Notes: generated by a model not told the origin, from the sequence alone. A DNA stretch of 64,000 nucleotides from Rhinopomastus cyanomelas (GCA_013400115.1 VXBP01009424.1:214269-278268), one strand, 5' to 3'. Shown: positions 33,301 to 37,229, counted from the first letter of the stretch. Numbers and translations: made by a program.

Positions 33301-35255
33301 CGCTGGATGATCTCTTGAGATCCCATCCAACCTGGCCTGGATGATCTCTCGAGGTCCCTTCCAACCTGGCCTGGATGATCTCTCGAGGTCCCTTCCAACA
33401 TGGACTGGATGATCTCTCGAGGTCCCTTCCAACCTGGACTGGATGATCTCTCAAGGTGCCTTCCAACCCCTAGCGCTCTGTGAGTCCGCGAGCTCCTTTC
33501 CAACCCAACCCAACCCAGCTCACAACGACCAAGTTCTTGAAAGTCAACTTCTCCTCTCACCAACCCCCCTGGCTCCACACACACCCCCCAAACTCCAACC
33601 CTGGAGGCTCCCCCTGCCCACAGAGCTCGCACACATCAGACCTAATTAGATTCCATCACCATCTGCACATGAAATGTAAATCAGGAGTCGCAGAGACTTA
33701 AGAGAATCACAAAAAAGAGAGAGAGAGGGAGGGAGGGAGAGGGAAGAATGACCACAAGGCACAAGGAGGGGTGCAAGGTTGGGGAGGGGGGCGGCGGAGG
33801 GGTTGGGCATTCTGGGAAGCCATACATGATTAGTCACACAGCATTAATCTGCCTCCCTTAACAATAGCCGCCGAATTTCGACCGAATCCCAGCTGTCGCT
33901 CTTTGAATGAAAGAAAACAAGATTTAGAGCGTCAAGCGTTGGTGAGGGCTTCTGTGCGGGGGAAAAAAGTGGCGTGCATTCATTAGGGGCTCACAAAGGG
34001 ACCCAGCCTTTGTCCATTAAATTGCTCATGTGCCTGATTGATTTGCTGATTTATTTGCACCAAAGGGGCTGGGGAGGGGGGTGCTCGGAGCGGAGGCTGG
34101 GGGGGGCGGCGGTGGTGGCGGGAGGCGCTCCCCGGGGGGAGAGGAACGGCACCCAGGCGGGTCACCGAGCGCTGTCGAGGGGAACTGCCACTCAACAGGT
34201 TGGGCTTGGAAATGCCTTTGGGTTGCTGGCCGAGGACTTCCTCCTCGGGAATCTGGGGCGGGTGGGAACGTCTTCCCCGCCGGCGCGGGCCGCGTTCAGC
34301 AGGCAGAGGGGAAATCTGGCCGGAAAACAGAGCCCTTCGCCCATTCACATGTCTTTTATGGAAGAGTTTTAGAAAGGGAGCGGGAGTCTTATTCATTTCT
34401 CTCAGTTATTGTTCCCCGGGAGCCCACAGTGAATCGGCCATCGCTGCGGTGGGTCGCTTGGTCCTTCAAAGAGTCCCAAACGCTTTACACATCCGCTTCC
34501 CCCCCGCCCCGCTCCCCACAACCAGCTCGGAGAAAGCTCCAACCCGGCTGCCAGGTCCTGCTAGGAACGTGGGGCTGGACCACAGCCTGGCACCAGCAAC
34601 TGGCACTGGTCACAGGAGGAGGTAGCGCTGCTCCCCCCACCCACCAAACCCAACGGGGCCAACACTCCAGCAGCCGGGGCCAACTCCAGCAGCCCGAACC
34701 ACTCCGTGAACTCCCTCTGGAAGGTTTATTGCTGCGGTGGACACCACACCACGAGCTGCCATGCTGCAGGGGACCGAAAGGCAACGCTCCAGGGCCAGGA
34801 GGGAGTCGCTGGAAGACAGCACGCCAGCCAGCCAGCCAGCCTCCCTCCCCTGCCCGACGACGGTCCCGCAGAGCGCCGCGGGGCTGGCCCTACCTCCTGC
34901 TCCATCAGCGGGGCAGTCTGCAGAGGTTCACACCAGCAAAACATGGCCCTTTGCCCATGTTTTTCCACCCAGCAAGGAACAAAGCCCGATCCTGCCAAAC
35001 TCGCGGCGACTCCTACACAAGCAGGTTATTCTTGCCACTCAAGGAAAGAAAACGCATCGTGCCCTATTAAATCCACAGGCTTCAAAGCAAAGACAACGTG
35101 CATGTCAATACTCTGGGTTCGGGGTGGGGATGGGGGGGGCGAGATGAAAATCCTCTGGCTCCTCCATACTTACTGGCACACCTCCGTCCCGTTGGGAAAA
35201 GTCTCGCACTTGCCCCCGTTGAGGCAGGACTCAGCGAGCTGGGAGCACCGTAAAC
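150..35255 (-). CDS. NOTCH1: NOTCH1, exons 2-19 (partial gene, EGF1-EGF27)
   Basis: Notch 1 receptor, a single-pass membrane protein. Delta/Jagged ligands bind its EGF repeats, after which it is cleaved and its intracellular domain acts with RBPJ in the nucleus. Coding segments on the minus strand are 35174-35255, 15408-15670, 14007-14345, 11611-11733, 11251-11484, 11018-11173, 10299-10484, 9852-9965, 8881-8994, 7104-7337, 6199-6309, 4488-4680, 3768-3913, 3370-3483, 2368-2487, 2069-2221, 463-691 and 150-351. All borders are GT-AG and all phases join (3,113 bases). The order and wording of the EGF repeats match vertebrate NOTCH1 rather than NOTCH2-4, for example CFHGATCHDRVASFYCECPHG and CQNDATCLDQIGEFQCICMPG. 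Exon numbers follow the human gene from memory. Exon 1 (signal peptide) is not visible and probably lies in the gap at 36515-37229. EGF28 onward lies beyond the left edge. No stop or frameshift was seen. Confidence 0.97.
463..691 (-). CDS. NOTCH1: NOTCH1 exon 18 (EGF24 rest, EGF25, EGF26 start)
   Basis: A 229-base exon reading NPCHNGGSCSDGIGAFFCEC, then DINECASNPCKNGANCTDC, ending NNTPDCTE plus two bases. The acceptor is CTCCAG and the donor GTACAG. Intron 18 (352-462) is only 111 bases and holds nothing else. Confidence 0.96.
951..1440 (-). mobile_element. CR1 LINE fragment
   Basis: Antisense CR1 3' part. It runs from the tail (tagaatcatccagcttggaa) through the 3' untranslated part (gggacagtgccttcaccccc, gcagtgaggtctcccctcag) into the end of ORF2, where minus-strand translation gives a degraded HLEYW motif. 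It is 5'-truncated. Confidence 0.85.
1677..1740 (-). mobile_element. CR1 tail fragment
   Basis: Short antisense CR1 tail: tcacagaacatgaaggattggaaggg followed by acctcaaaagatcatccagtcc. It is truncated just inside the tail. Confidence 0.75.
2069..2221 (-). CDS. NOTCH1: NOTCH1 exon 17 (EGF22 end, EGF23, EGF24 start)
   Basis: A 153-base exon reading QTCEIDINECVKSPCRNGAT and ending DIDDCKP plus one base. The donor is GTAAGA. The A left at the end joins AT of the next exon to give Asn, so the phase is intact. Confidence 0.96.
2368..2487 (-). CDS. NOTCH1: NOTCH1 exon 16 (EGF21 end, EGF22)
   Basis: A 120-base exon reading ATCEDVLAPCAGGPCKNGGE and ending CSCPPGWQ plus one base. EGF22 lacks the usual D-x-D/N-E calcium motif (EDVLAPC), as expected for this repeat. 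The acceptor is GTGCAG and the donor GTAGGG. Confidence 0.96.
2488..3369. other. NOTCH1 intron 15
   Basis: Unique, GC-rich intron of 882 bases with no recognisable transposon. It carries a forkhead-like tgtttac near 2777 and a caaacaggaa (FOX/ETS-like) near 3014. A purine triplet run (gaggaagaggaggaggagga) lies at 3181-3210. Regulatory function is possible but only suggested. Confidence 0.5.
3370..3483 (-). CDS. NOTCH1: NOTCH1 exon 15 (EGF20 end, EGF21)
   Basis: A 114-base exon, the standard one-repeat module, reading PNCQTNINECASNPCLNQGT and ending CNCLLPYT plus one base. The calcium motif NINE and the O-fucose-type CLNQGTC are present. GT-AG borders. Confidence 0.96.
3768..3913 (-). CDS. 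NOTCH1: NOTCH1 exon 14 (EGF19 rest, EGF20)
   Basis: A 146-base exon reading YRCDCDPGWSGTNCDINNNE and then CMNGGTCKDMTSGYICTC, ending REGFS plus one base. The acceptor is CCACAG and the donor GTGAGA. The NNNE calcium motif of EGF20 is typical of NOTCH1. Confidence 0.96.
3954..4274 (+). mobile_element. CR1 3' fragment with two tail copies
   Basis: Sense CR1 in intron 13. The 3' UTR (ggttccacatcaatatgaga) leads into the tail ggatctaggggatcctgctg, then ggtcccttccaatccctaat. The tail is then repeated once more, from about 4193, before ending gttctgtgga. Confidence 0.85.
4488..4680 (-). CDS. NOTCH1: NOTCH1 exon 13 (EGF17 end, EGF18, EGF19 start)
   Basis: A 193-base exon reading RMCNINIDECSSNPCHNGGT and then CLSEVNECNSNPCIHGKC, ending DGLN plus two bases. 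AACGG joins C of exon 14 to keep Gly. The donor is GTAGGC. Confidence 0.96.
4681..6198. other. NOTCH1 intron 12
   Basis: Intron of 1,518 bases. The exon-13-proximal part is a long CR1 fragment (about 4800-5490). The rest (about 5500-6198) is unique GC-rich DNA with repeated short 'acccctgtaccccag' phrases near 6105-6195 and nothing recognisable otherwise. Confidence 0.8.
4800..5490 (-). mobile_element. CR1 LINE fragment including end of ORF2
   Basis: Antisense CR1 with its tail (catcacagaaccattcaggtt) at the low end. Minus-strand translation above about 5280 gives a degenerate reverse-transcriptase C-terminus of CR1 ORF2 type (DLGVLIDKQLNLSHQDAQVA), followed by the 3' UTR. It is 5'-truncated and not intact. 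Confidence 0.9.
6199..6309 (-). CDS. NOTCH1: NOTCH1 exon 12 (EGF16 end, EGF17)
   Basis: A 111-base exon reading PNCEINLDDCASNPCDYGKC and ending CTCEPGYT plus one base. EGF17 is one residue shorter between Cys2 and Cys3 (CDYGKC), as in other NOTCH1 proteins. GT-AG borders. Confidence 0.96.
6322..6870. repeat. Degenerate minisatellite in NOTCH1 intron 11
   Basis: About 550 bases of imperfect tandem units around 'ggggtccccagtgctgttat' alternating with 'gccatta-ggg' and 'ggatccc'. The basic period is about 30-35 bases and units are diverged. It fills most of intron 11 (6310-7103). The remainder of the intron is GC-rich and unremarkable. Confidence 0.85.
7104..7337 (-). CDS. NOTCH1: NOTCH1 exon 11 (EGF14 end, EGF15, EGF16)
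   Basis: A 234-base exon. It reads FSGAHCEIDIDECNPDPCHY through the short EGF15, then CDININECQSQPCKNGGTCQ, ending CLCLKGTT plus one base. Both repeats carry calcium motifs. The donor is GTGAGC. Confidence 0.96.
7357..7777. repeat. Minisatellite in NOTCH1 intron 10, runs into a gap
   Basis: About 420 bases of tandem 'gggatacagggtcaggatgg' (period about 20-22, many variants such as gggatgaggat and ggggacaagg). The array runs directly into the N stretch at 7778, so its true length is unknown. Confidence 0.92.
7778..7925. other. Assembly gap (148 N)
   Basis: Undetermined bases inside intron 10, immediately after a tandem array. The array probably caused the break. Confidence 0.99.
7926..8880. 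other. NOTCH1 intron 10, distal part
   Basis: Unique GC-rich DNA with a CR1 fragment at about 8538-8750. Around 8130-8290 there is a less repetitive stretch (tttgagcggagcccgccgag, ggcattagccagacactaat) that could be conserved. No exon is visible. Confidence 0.6.
8538..8750 (-). mobile_element. CR1 3' fragment
   Basis: Antisense CR1: ttacagttggaagagacctt, then catccagtccaaccatccac and gggcagcccgttccaagggc. It is truncated at both ends. Confidence 0.8.
8881..8994 (-). CDS. NOTCH1: NOTCH1 exon 10 (EGF13 end, EGF14)
   Basis: A 114-base exon reading FNGHLCQFDIDECASTPCKN and ending YSCECTE plus one base. The DIDE calcium motif and the O-glucose-type CASTPC are present. GT-AG borders. Confidence 0.96.
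8995..9851. other. NOTCH1 intron 9
   Basis: Intron of 857 bases. It has a short (ctcc)n run near 9043-9063, a GC-rich unique middle (about 9120-9460) and a CR1 fragment at about 9468-9760. Nothing else is recognised. Confidence 0.75.
9468..9760 (-). mobile_element. CR1 3' fragment
   Basis: Antisense CR1: agaatcactgaggttggatg, then cagccagtccaaccatcacc and ggcagctgtaggtctcccct. Truncated and diverged. Confidence 0.8.
9852..9965 (-). CDS. NOTCH1: NOTCH1 exon 9 (EGF12 end, EGF13)
   Basis: A 114-base exon reading YEGVYCEINTDECASSPCLH and ending FHCECPT plus one base. It supplies the last cysteine of ligand-binding EGF12 and all but the end of EGF13. The donor is GTACGT. Confidence 0.96.
10299..10484 (-). 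CDS. NOTCH1: NOTCH1 exon 8 (EGF11-EGF12, ligand-binding core)
   Basis: A 186-base exon reading ANPCEHAGKCINTQGSFQCQ, then EIDVNECLSNPCQNDATC and ending FQCICMP plus one base. EGF12 keeps the calcium motif D-V-N-E, the O-glucose site C-L-S-N-P-C and the O-fucose site C-Q-N-D-A-T-C. In mammals these are the DSL-ligand contact and Fringe-target positions. The acceptor is TTGCAG and the donor GTGGGT. Confidence 0.97.
10527..10925 (+). mobile_element. CR1 3' fragment (older subfamily)
   Basis: Sense CR1 in intron 7. It reads gttggggctgctcagcctgg, ggggctgtcagagggctggg and ggctggctggggctctgggc, then the tail gcactggctgccctttggag. This subfamily differs from the abundant 'ggatctaggggatcc' type. Confidence 0.85.
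11018..11173 (-). CDS. NOTCH1: NOTCH1 exon 7 (EGF9 end, EGF10, EGF11 start)
   Basis: A 156-base exon reading LLCHLDDACISNPCNEGSNC and then CDTNPVNGKAICTCPSGYMG, ending DVDECSL plus one base. EGF10 has the non-calcium HLDDAC opening and longer Cys3-Cys4 loop typical of NOTCH1. The donor is GTGAGC. Confidence 0.97.
11251..11484 (-). CDS. NOTCH1: NOTCH1 exon 6 (EGF7 end, EGF8, EGF9)
   Basis: A 234-base exon reading YCTEDVDECQLMPNACQNGG, then ENIDDCAMAACFHGATCH, ending CPHGRT plus one base. EGF8 has CQNGGTC and EGF9 CFHGATC, both O-fucose consensus sites. Intron 6 upstream (11485-11610) is only 126 bases. Confidence 0.97.
11611..11733 (-). CDS. NOTCH1: NOTCH1 exon 5 (EGF6 end, EGF7)
   Basis: A 123-base exon reading FTGQNCEENINDCPGNNCKN and ending CQCPPEWT plus one base. 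GT-AG borders (donor GTACCG). One full EGF module in the usual phase. Confidence 0.97.
11734..14006. other. NOTCH1 intron 4
   Basis: A 2.3-kb intron with no clear transposon. It contains an 11-13 base C run with one N at 12759, a (gag)n run at 13253-13270, and a less repetitive stretch at about 13650-13810 (ctattccgggctcattatcc, gtggattaagctgaagcgga) that might be conserved. Nothing else is recognised. Confidence 0.6.
14007..14345 (-). CDS. NOTCH1: NOTCH1 exon 4 (EGF3 end, EGF4, EGF5, EGF6)
   Basis: A 339-base exon, the largest here. It reads KTCQQADPCASNPCANGGQC, then KQDVNECNISPPVCRNGGSC, then LYVPCNPSPCQNGGTC, ending CTCLP plus one base. EGF5 has the extra residues before Cys2 (NISPPVC) seen in NOTCH1. 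The donor is GTAAAG. Confidence 0.97.
14466..14835 (-). mobile_element. CR1 3' fragment
   Basis: Antisense CR1 in intron 3: ggacattagggatgggaagg, gcaggatccgccagatccag and gagaaggagactccacaacc, then ggggtcacccctcaggctcc. This is the abundant young-looking subfamily of the window. Confidence 0.88.
14930..15062 (-). mobile_element. CR1 fragment
   Basis: Antisense CR1 tail: cacagaattataaaggctgg, then agtccaaccaccaaccccaa. A second antisense fragment follows immediately. Confidence 0.75.
15070..15310 (-). mobile_element. CR1 3' fragment
   Basis: Antisense CR1: gagtggaagggacctctaga, then gcaggatcccctagatcagg and ggagactccacaacctctct. Same subfamily as 14466-14835. Confidence 0.85.
15408..15670 (-). 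CDS. NOTCH1: NOTCH1 exon 3 (EGF1 end, EGF2, EGF3)
   Basis: A 263-base exon. It reads CSSAFVGERCQLPNPCLSSP through EGF2, then CLTPRDNVCLSNPCRNGGTC, ending CPPGWS plus one base. The leading G completes a CA|G Gln codon from exon 2. The acceptor is CTGCAG and the donor GTGAGG. Confidence 0.97.
15960..16105 (-). mobile_element. Degenerate CR1 fragment with internal duplication
   Basis: Two diverged copies of 'aagaagtcactcaactccat' followed by ccaccaccagctcag, at 15971-16005 and 16062-16096. They resemble part of the CR1 fragment at 14930-15062 (ctaagaagtcacccaacccc). An old duplicated CR1 piece is likely. Confidence 0.5.
16792..16870 (-). mobile_element. CR1 tail fragment
   Basis: Antisense tail: acagagcatagggactggaa, then gatcatccagtccaatccct. 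It directly abuts the 82-base tandem array that starts at about 16871. Confidence 0.75.
16871..17187. repeat. 82-bp tandem array, four units
   Basis: Four units starting cactggggg at about 16871, 16944, 17026 and 17108. Each reads ctgtggttcccactgggatt, tggcacccatcatcacctga, gctggtgggaacctaatccc. The first unit is shortened. Units 2-4 are 82 bases long. Confidence 0.92.
17395..17765. promoter_or_regulatory. CpG-rich patch inside intron 2, candidate enhancer or internal promoter
   Basis: Unlike the surrounding repeats, this stretch is unique and dense in CpG (for example gcgcccgcggacggtgcccg and gctcgtggggcgacgctcga). It is flanked at 17400-17480 by AT-richer text (cgggattcggagacatttcg, agttaatgaggcggcattgt). 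It ends in a CTG-rich run at 17640-17683. It could be an intragenic CpG island. Function is not shown by sequence alone. Confidence 0.4.
17860..18010. repeat. Purine minisatellite with 13-N gap
   Basis: Tandem 'gaggggagaaggaata' units (period about 16-19), interrupted by 13 N at 17926-17938. Confidence 0.9.
19640..20130 (+). mobile_element. CR1 3' half, single tail
   Basis: Sense CR1 from the end of ORF2 (cagaaggacacagagctgct, gatgatggagggaggggagc) through the 3' UTR (ggtgaccccatgaatgttga) to the tail ggatctgggggatcctgctg and terminal gttctgtgagtctgtg. One of the longest copies here. Confidence 0.9.
20690..20890 (-). mobile_element. CR1 3' fragment (other subfamily)
   Basis: Antisense: tctcaccggaccaggctgcc, cttggacactgccagggatg and cacagcctccctgggcaacc. 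Same subfamily as 50590-50825 and 60939-61160. Confidence 0.8.
21640..21775. promoter_or_regulatory. Candidate NOTCH1 intronic enhancer (GATA, E-box, ETS, RBPJ)
   Basis: Unique sequence with CTTATC (GATA, 21664-21669), CAGCTG (21671-21676), CTTCCTC (ETS-like, about 21691), CATCTG (E-box, about 21703) and a canonical RBPJ site CGTGGGAA (21755-21762). It lies about 15-16 kb downstream of the presumed start in the 36.5-37.2 kb gap. That is close to the distance of the described arterial Notch1+16 enhancer in mouse and human. Orthology is inference. Confidence 0.35.
21980..22090 (-). mobile_element. CR1 tail fragment
   Basis: Antisense: agatcacagaagtgtttagg, then gatgatcgagtccaactgct. Diverged and truncated. 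Confidence 0.7.
23512..23975 (+). repeat. Tandem repeat 'acctacagagac' family, copy 1
   Basis: About 430 bases of units built from acctacagagac, cctacagaagatgcagag and aggctgcagagccct, with a main 30-base period. It begins after tctgtgactagtgagtgacc and ends in cccatgcactgtcacccatt. The same two flanks bracket a shorter array at 29441-29573. The 30-base period leaves a long open frame (YRDPTEDAET units) with no gene character. Confidence 0.9.
24320..24625 (-). mobile_element. CR1 3' fragment
   Basis: Antisense, abundant subfamily: cactagggattggaagggat, gcaggatcccctagatgcag and ctgggaagaaggtccttctc. It ends in cctggctccatcctcctctg. Confidence 0.88.
25040..25160 (+). mobile_element. CR1 tail fragment
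   Basis: Sense: ggatctggttcaggggtgac, ggttggacctgatgatccca, then ggtcttttccagcctgaatg. A different subfamily from the ggatctaggggatcc type. Confidence 0.75.
25585..26150 (+). mobile_element. CR1 with three tandem tails
   Basis: Sense CR1 body (ggtgaccccatggattttga, ggttccacatcaatgtgaga) followed by three successive tails near 25870, 25970 and 26050. Each ends in a ctgtgat/ctgtgac-like terminus before restarting at ctaggggatcctgct. Confidence 0.9.
26325..26363. repeat. (AGGG)n simple repeat
   Basis: Short ggaaggagggagggagggag run. Confidence 0.95.
26865..27000 (-). mobile_element. Short direct duplication plus CR1 tail
   Basis: The phrase 'cagaccttccaggagggatc' occurs twice (about 26880 and 26917). 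It is followed by an antisense CR1 tail from about 26935 (cacagaaccattgaggttgg). Confidence 0.7.
27280..27600. promoter_or_regulatory. Candidate conserved element, AT-rich, homeodomain-like
   Basis: Unique island rich in TAAT/TTAA cores (cattaaaacttaataaatcc, gcctaataaccaggacctaa, cattaactctttaactgact, ctgactttaattactgctgg). It sits between GC-rich CR1-bearing blocks. The composition contrast suggests a conserved regulatory element. No alignment was possible. Confidence 0.3.
27615..27790 (+). mobile_element. CR1 3' fragment
   Basis: Sense: gagggtgccagagccctggc, then ggagtctccttctctggaga and ctctggcagggggactggac. The tail is cut at gatcttcttcgag. Confidence 0.85.
28845..29065. promoter_or_regulatory. 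Candidate conserved element
   Basis: Unique AT-rich island: ctataaatttcacattccac, gcaggttaatttccaaacga, tgttattttaaaacttgcta and ccctttaattggggaaccgc. Candidate enhancer in intron 2 by composition only. Confidence 0.28.
29200..29445 (+). mobile_element. CR1 3' fragment
   Basis: Sense: gactccacatcaatctgaca, ggatctaagtgatcctgctg, terminating gttccatgattctgtgac. The acctacag repeat of 29441-29573 starts at its terminus. Confidence 0.88.
29441..29573 (+). repeat. Tandem repeat 'acagaagctgcagag', copy 2
   Basis: About five short units (acagaagctgcagag) between tctgtgactagtacatgacc and cccatgcaatgagtcaccca. Both flanks match those of the longer array at 23512-23975. Confidence 0.85.
29575..29880 (-). 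mobile_element. CR1 internal fragment
   Basis: Antisense, lacking its tail: ccagctcacacctgctgccc, cacccttcacatattgatca, then the end of ORF2 (tggaactgagtggcccagaa). Confidence 0.85.
30915..31204 (+). mobile_element. Headless CR1: four tandem tails
   Basis: Four sense tails of about 75-80 bases with almost no CR1 body: ggttggactggatgatcttt, ggtcccttccaatccctaat, ggctggatctaggggatctt, repeated. The last ends gttctgtgatc. Units 2 and 3 are nearly identical. Confidence 0.9.
31265..31850 (-). mobile_element. CR1 (second family) with three tandem tails
   Basis: Antisense. Three 85-90-base tail units (cacagactcatccatttgga, catggaggtcaccttacagg) precede the body (gcccaacaacccccaaccac, gcagtgaggtctcccctcag). 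Same family as 951-1440. Confidence 0.88.
31855..31970 (+). mobile_element. CR1 tail fragment
   Basis: Sense tail: ttggtctagttgatcctgct, then gggattggactagatgattt and ggtcccttccgatccctaac. It faces the preceding antisense CR1. Confidence 0.8.
32200..32300. promoter_or_regulatory. Candidate conserved element
   Basis: Short unique island (tgatttcactccactttcta, attggatttgtgggggcagc, aactttgttaagcgccaggg) containing an ATTGG (CCAAT) box and CTTTGTT (SOX/TCF-like). Weak evidence. Confidence 0.22.
32478..32934. repeat. 46-bp minisatellite, about nine units
   Basis: Units 'gaagggcttttgttgaggtg' plus gaagatggggctagaagacagttggg. Basic period is 46 bases, with two units carrying an extra 22 bases (gagaagggcttccatcaaggtg). 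It immediately precedes a CR1 copy. Confidence 0.93.
32935..33490 (+). mobile_element. CR1 whose tail is a 10 x 34-bp array
   Basis: Sense CR1 body (gaggggaaatgcctttgagc, ctgatgatct-type tail) at 32935-33129. From 33130 to 33470 the tail segment ggactggatgatctctcgag + gtcccttccaacct is repeated ten times with period 34. It then ends in the normal terminus cttccaacccctagcgctct gtgag. Confidence 0.92.
33715..33800. repeat. Purine-rich simple repeat
   Basis: Runs of gagagagagggagggaggga and ggggaggggggcggcggagg. Confidence 0.9.
33820..34070. promoter_or_regulatory. Candidate NOTCH1 proximal intronic enhancer with SOX-type sites
   Basis: Unique, non-repetitive island 1.1-1.4 kb from exon 2. It has AACAATAG at 33860-33867 (SOX consensus) and a perfect inverted pair ACAAAGG (33993-33999) / CCTTTGT (34007-34013) separated by 7 bases. 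Homeodomain-like cores are also present (gcattcattag, tccattaaattg). Such features are common in deeply conserved enhancers. Conservation cannot be tested here. Confidence 0.4.
35174..35255 (-). CDS. NOTCH1: NOTCH1 exon 2 (EGF1 first part)
   Basis: An 82-base exon reading LRCSQLAESCLNGGKCETFP and ending NGTEVC plus CA. The acceptor is GGCAG|GT and the donor GTAAGT. The leading GT completes a Gly codon from exon 1 (phase 1). It appears one residue longer than the human exon (ETFPNGTE against EAANGTE, recalled from memory). Confidence 0.96.
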
Positions 35256-36514
35256 CTGCCGAGAGAAGCAGAGCGTTAGGCACGGCTGGCAGCATCCCCT
35301 GGCAGGGAAGGACTCGCCCAGATCCCCTCCGAGGGAGCTGGGGGGGTGCTGCAGCCCCTACCCATCGGCAGGGTGATGCAGGCAGGCAGGGAGCAACCGC
35401 ATGGCCCCGAGCGCCGAGAGGGTCACCTAAAAATAAACTTGGGGTGGGCTCTGCCTTCGCTGCCGGCGGGAGGGCTGACAGAGAGAAAGCCCAGAGATCA
35501 GGGCCCTGAGTGACAAATGCCATTGGGGGGGGGGAGCAGCCCTGCTCAAGGGCCCCGCAGTTGCCATCAACTGGGGAACGAAACGAGCCGCCCGTCCCAA
35601 CTCGCGATGAGTAAAGGTTTCATCGCCTGGCCCTCGGAGCCCAACTCTGCACAAGTTACCACAGCAACTCGCTCGAAGGACCAGAATCGCTTCCGATTTC
35701 CACCTCGGCTGCTTCTTCCCCTTCTCCGCTCCGCTCGCACTGCCCCGTAACCGGTTCGGCTGCCGCACGCGGGTGCAGCAGTTTCACAGCGACGGCAGCC
35801 AAACCACCACCAAACCTCACCCTCGACGGCTGCCGAGCCCCACGACCACCAAACCTCTCCCTCACCCTACGAGGGATGGAGATGGGTGCTGGGACCACTC
35901 CAGCCGGGCACAACTTCACAACTTTCTGCAAACGTAGCTTTGCCGGGCTGGCAAGGGGGTGAGGGCAGCGCCTCTGAACCCCCCTTCACTGCTCCGTGCT
36001 GCTCGCCCCGAGGGGGCATCGTGGGTTCTAGAGTCCCCGACCCCCTCAGCCCTCCCCGGACACTTCTAGGGCTCTGTGCCCCGCTCCCAACCGGTCGCCC
36101 CCGACGGCTGCCCCGAGCTTTGCGGCGAAGCGGGGTGGGGGTGTGGGGAGGGGGTGCTACGGACGCAGTTGGTGGGGAGATAGGGTGGAGGGGGGGACAC
36201 CCGGCTGACTTTCAAGAAACAGGAAACCGACAACAACTTGCAAAACGGTCAAAAACTCTCTCAGAACAACCGGCAGGAGCGCGGCCTCCCCGCCACACTC
36301 TGCTCCCCACGACAGAGCGCTGCTCCCCCCGACGACCGACTGCAGTACCGAGCTCTGCTCCCCCCGACCGAGCGCCCGCTGCACCGAGCTCTGCTCCCCA
36401 CGACGGCAGCCACCGCAGGTCCCCGCGACACCCCCCCGCCGGCACCGAGCCCCGGTTCCGGGCAACCCCGAGCGCCGCTTCCCCGCCACCTCCTGCGGGG
36501 CACCGAGCCCCGGC
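35256..36514. promoter_or_regulatory. NOTCH1 intron 1 and GC/CpG-rich approach to the promoter
   Basis: No CR1. CpG density rises from about 35700 (gcgacggcagccaaaccacc, ccgacggctgccccgagctt, aagcggggtgggggtg). Close to the gap there are near-repeats of 'gagctctgctccccccgacc' at 36295-36410. I found no signal-peptide exon ending in phase 1 on the minus strand here. The region looks like the flank of a CpG-island promoter. Confidence 0.5.
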
Positions 36515-37229
36515 NNNNNNNNNNNNNNNNNNNNNNNNNNNNNNNNNNNNNNNNNNNNNNNNNNNNNNNNNNNNNNNNNNNNNNNNNNNNNNNNNNNNNN
36601 NNNNNNNNNNNNNNNNNNNNNNNNNNNNNNNNNNNNNNNNNNNNNNNNNNNNNNNNNNNNNNNNNNNNNNNNNNNNNNNNNNNNNNNNNNNNNNNNNNNN
36701 NNNNNNNNNNNNNNNNNNNNNNNNNNNNNNNNNNNNNNNNNNNNNNNNNNNNNNNNNNNNNNNNNNNNNNNNNNNNNNNNNNNNNNNNNNNNNNNNNNNN
36801 NNNNNNNNNNNNNNNNNNNNNNNNNNNNNNNNNNNNNNNNNNNNNNNNNNNNNNNNNNNNNNNNNNNNNNNNNNNNNNNNNNNNNNNNNNNNNNNNNNNN
36901 NNNNNNNNNNNNNNNNNNNNNNNNNNNNNNNNNNNNNNNNNNNNNNNNNNNNNNNNNNNNNNNNNNNNNNNNNNNNNNNNNNNNNNNNNNNNNNNNNNNN
37001 NNNNNNNNNNNNNNNNNNNNNNNNNNNNNNNNNNNNNNNNNNNNNNNNNNNNNNNNNNNNNNNNNNNNNNNNNNNNNNNNNNNNNNNNNNNNNNNNNNNN
37101 NNNNNNNNNNNNNNNNNNNNNNNNNNNNNNNNNNNNNNNNNNNNNNNNNNNNNNNNNNNNNNNNNNNNNNNNNNNNNNNNNNNNNNNNNNNNNNNNNNNN
37201 NNNNNNNNNNNNNNNNNNNNNNNNNNNNN
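36515..37229. other. Assembly gap (715 N), probable site of NOTCH1 exon 1
   Basis: Undetermined bases within a very GC-rich stretch 1.3-2.0 kb upstream of exon 2. In mammals intron 1 is roughly 1.6 kb (from memory). Exon 1, the start codon and the promoter most likely fall here. Confidence 0.6.

Larger units (their letters stand above)
15671..35173. other. NOTCH1 intron 2
   Basis: A 19.5-kb intron separating EGF1's first half from the rest. From memory the mammalian intron 2 is about 20 kb and contains endothelial enhancers. It holds the CR1 copies, minisatellites and candidate regulatory islands listed separately. Unlisted stretches (about 17770-19640 apart from the array at 17860-18010, 20140-20680, 22100-23500, 24630-25030, 26150-26860, 27800-28850, 29900-30900, 34100-35170) are unique DNA without a recognised gene. 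Confidence 0.9.

Noticed and set aside
33130..33470. Regular short repeats resembling a CRISPR array
   Set aside because: Units are contiguous without unique spacers, derive from a CR1 tail, and the genome is a vertebrate's.
32718..33632. A 304-codon minus-strand open frame with RDLERSSSP repeats
   Set aside because: It crosses two minisatellites and a CR1. The 34-base period keeps all frames open over three units. Not a gene.
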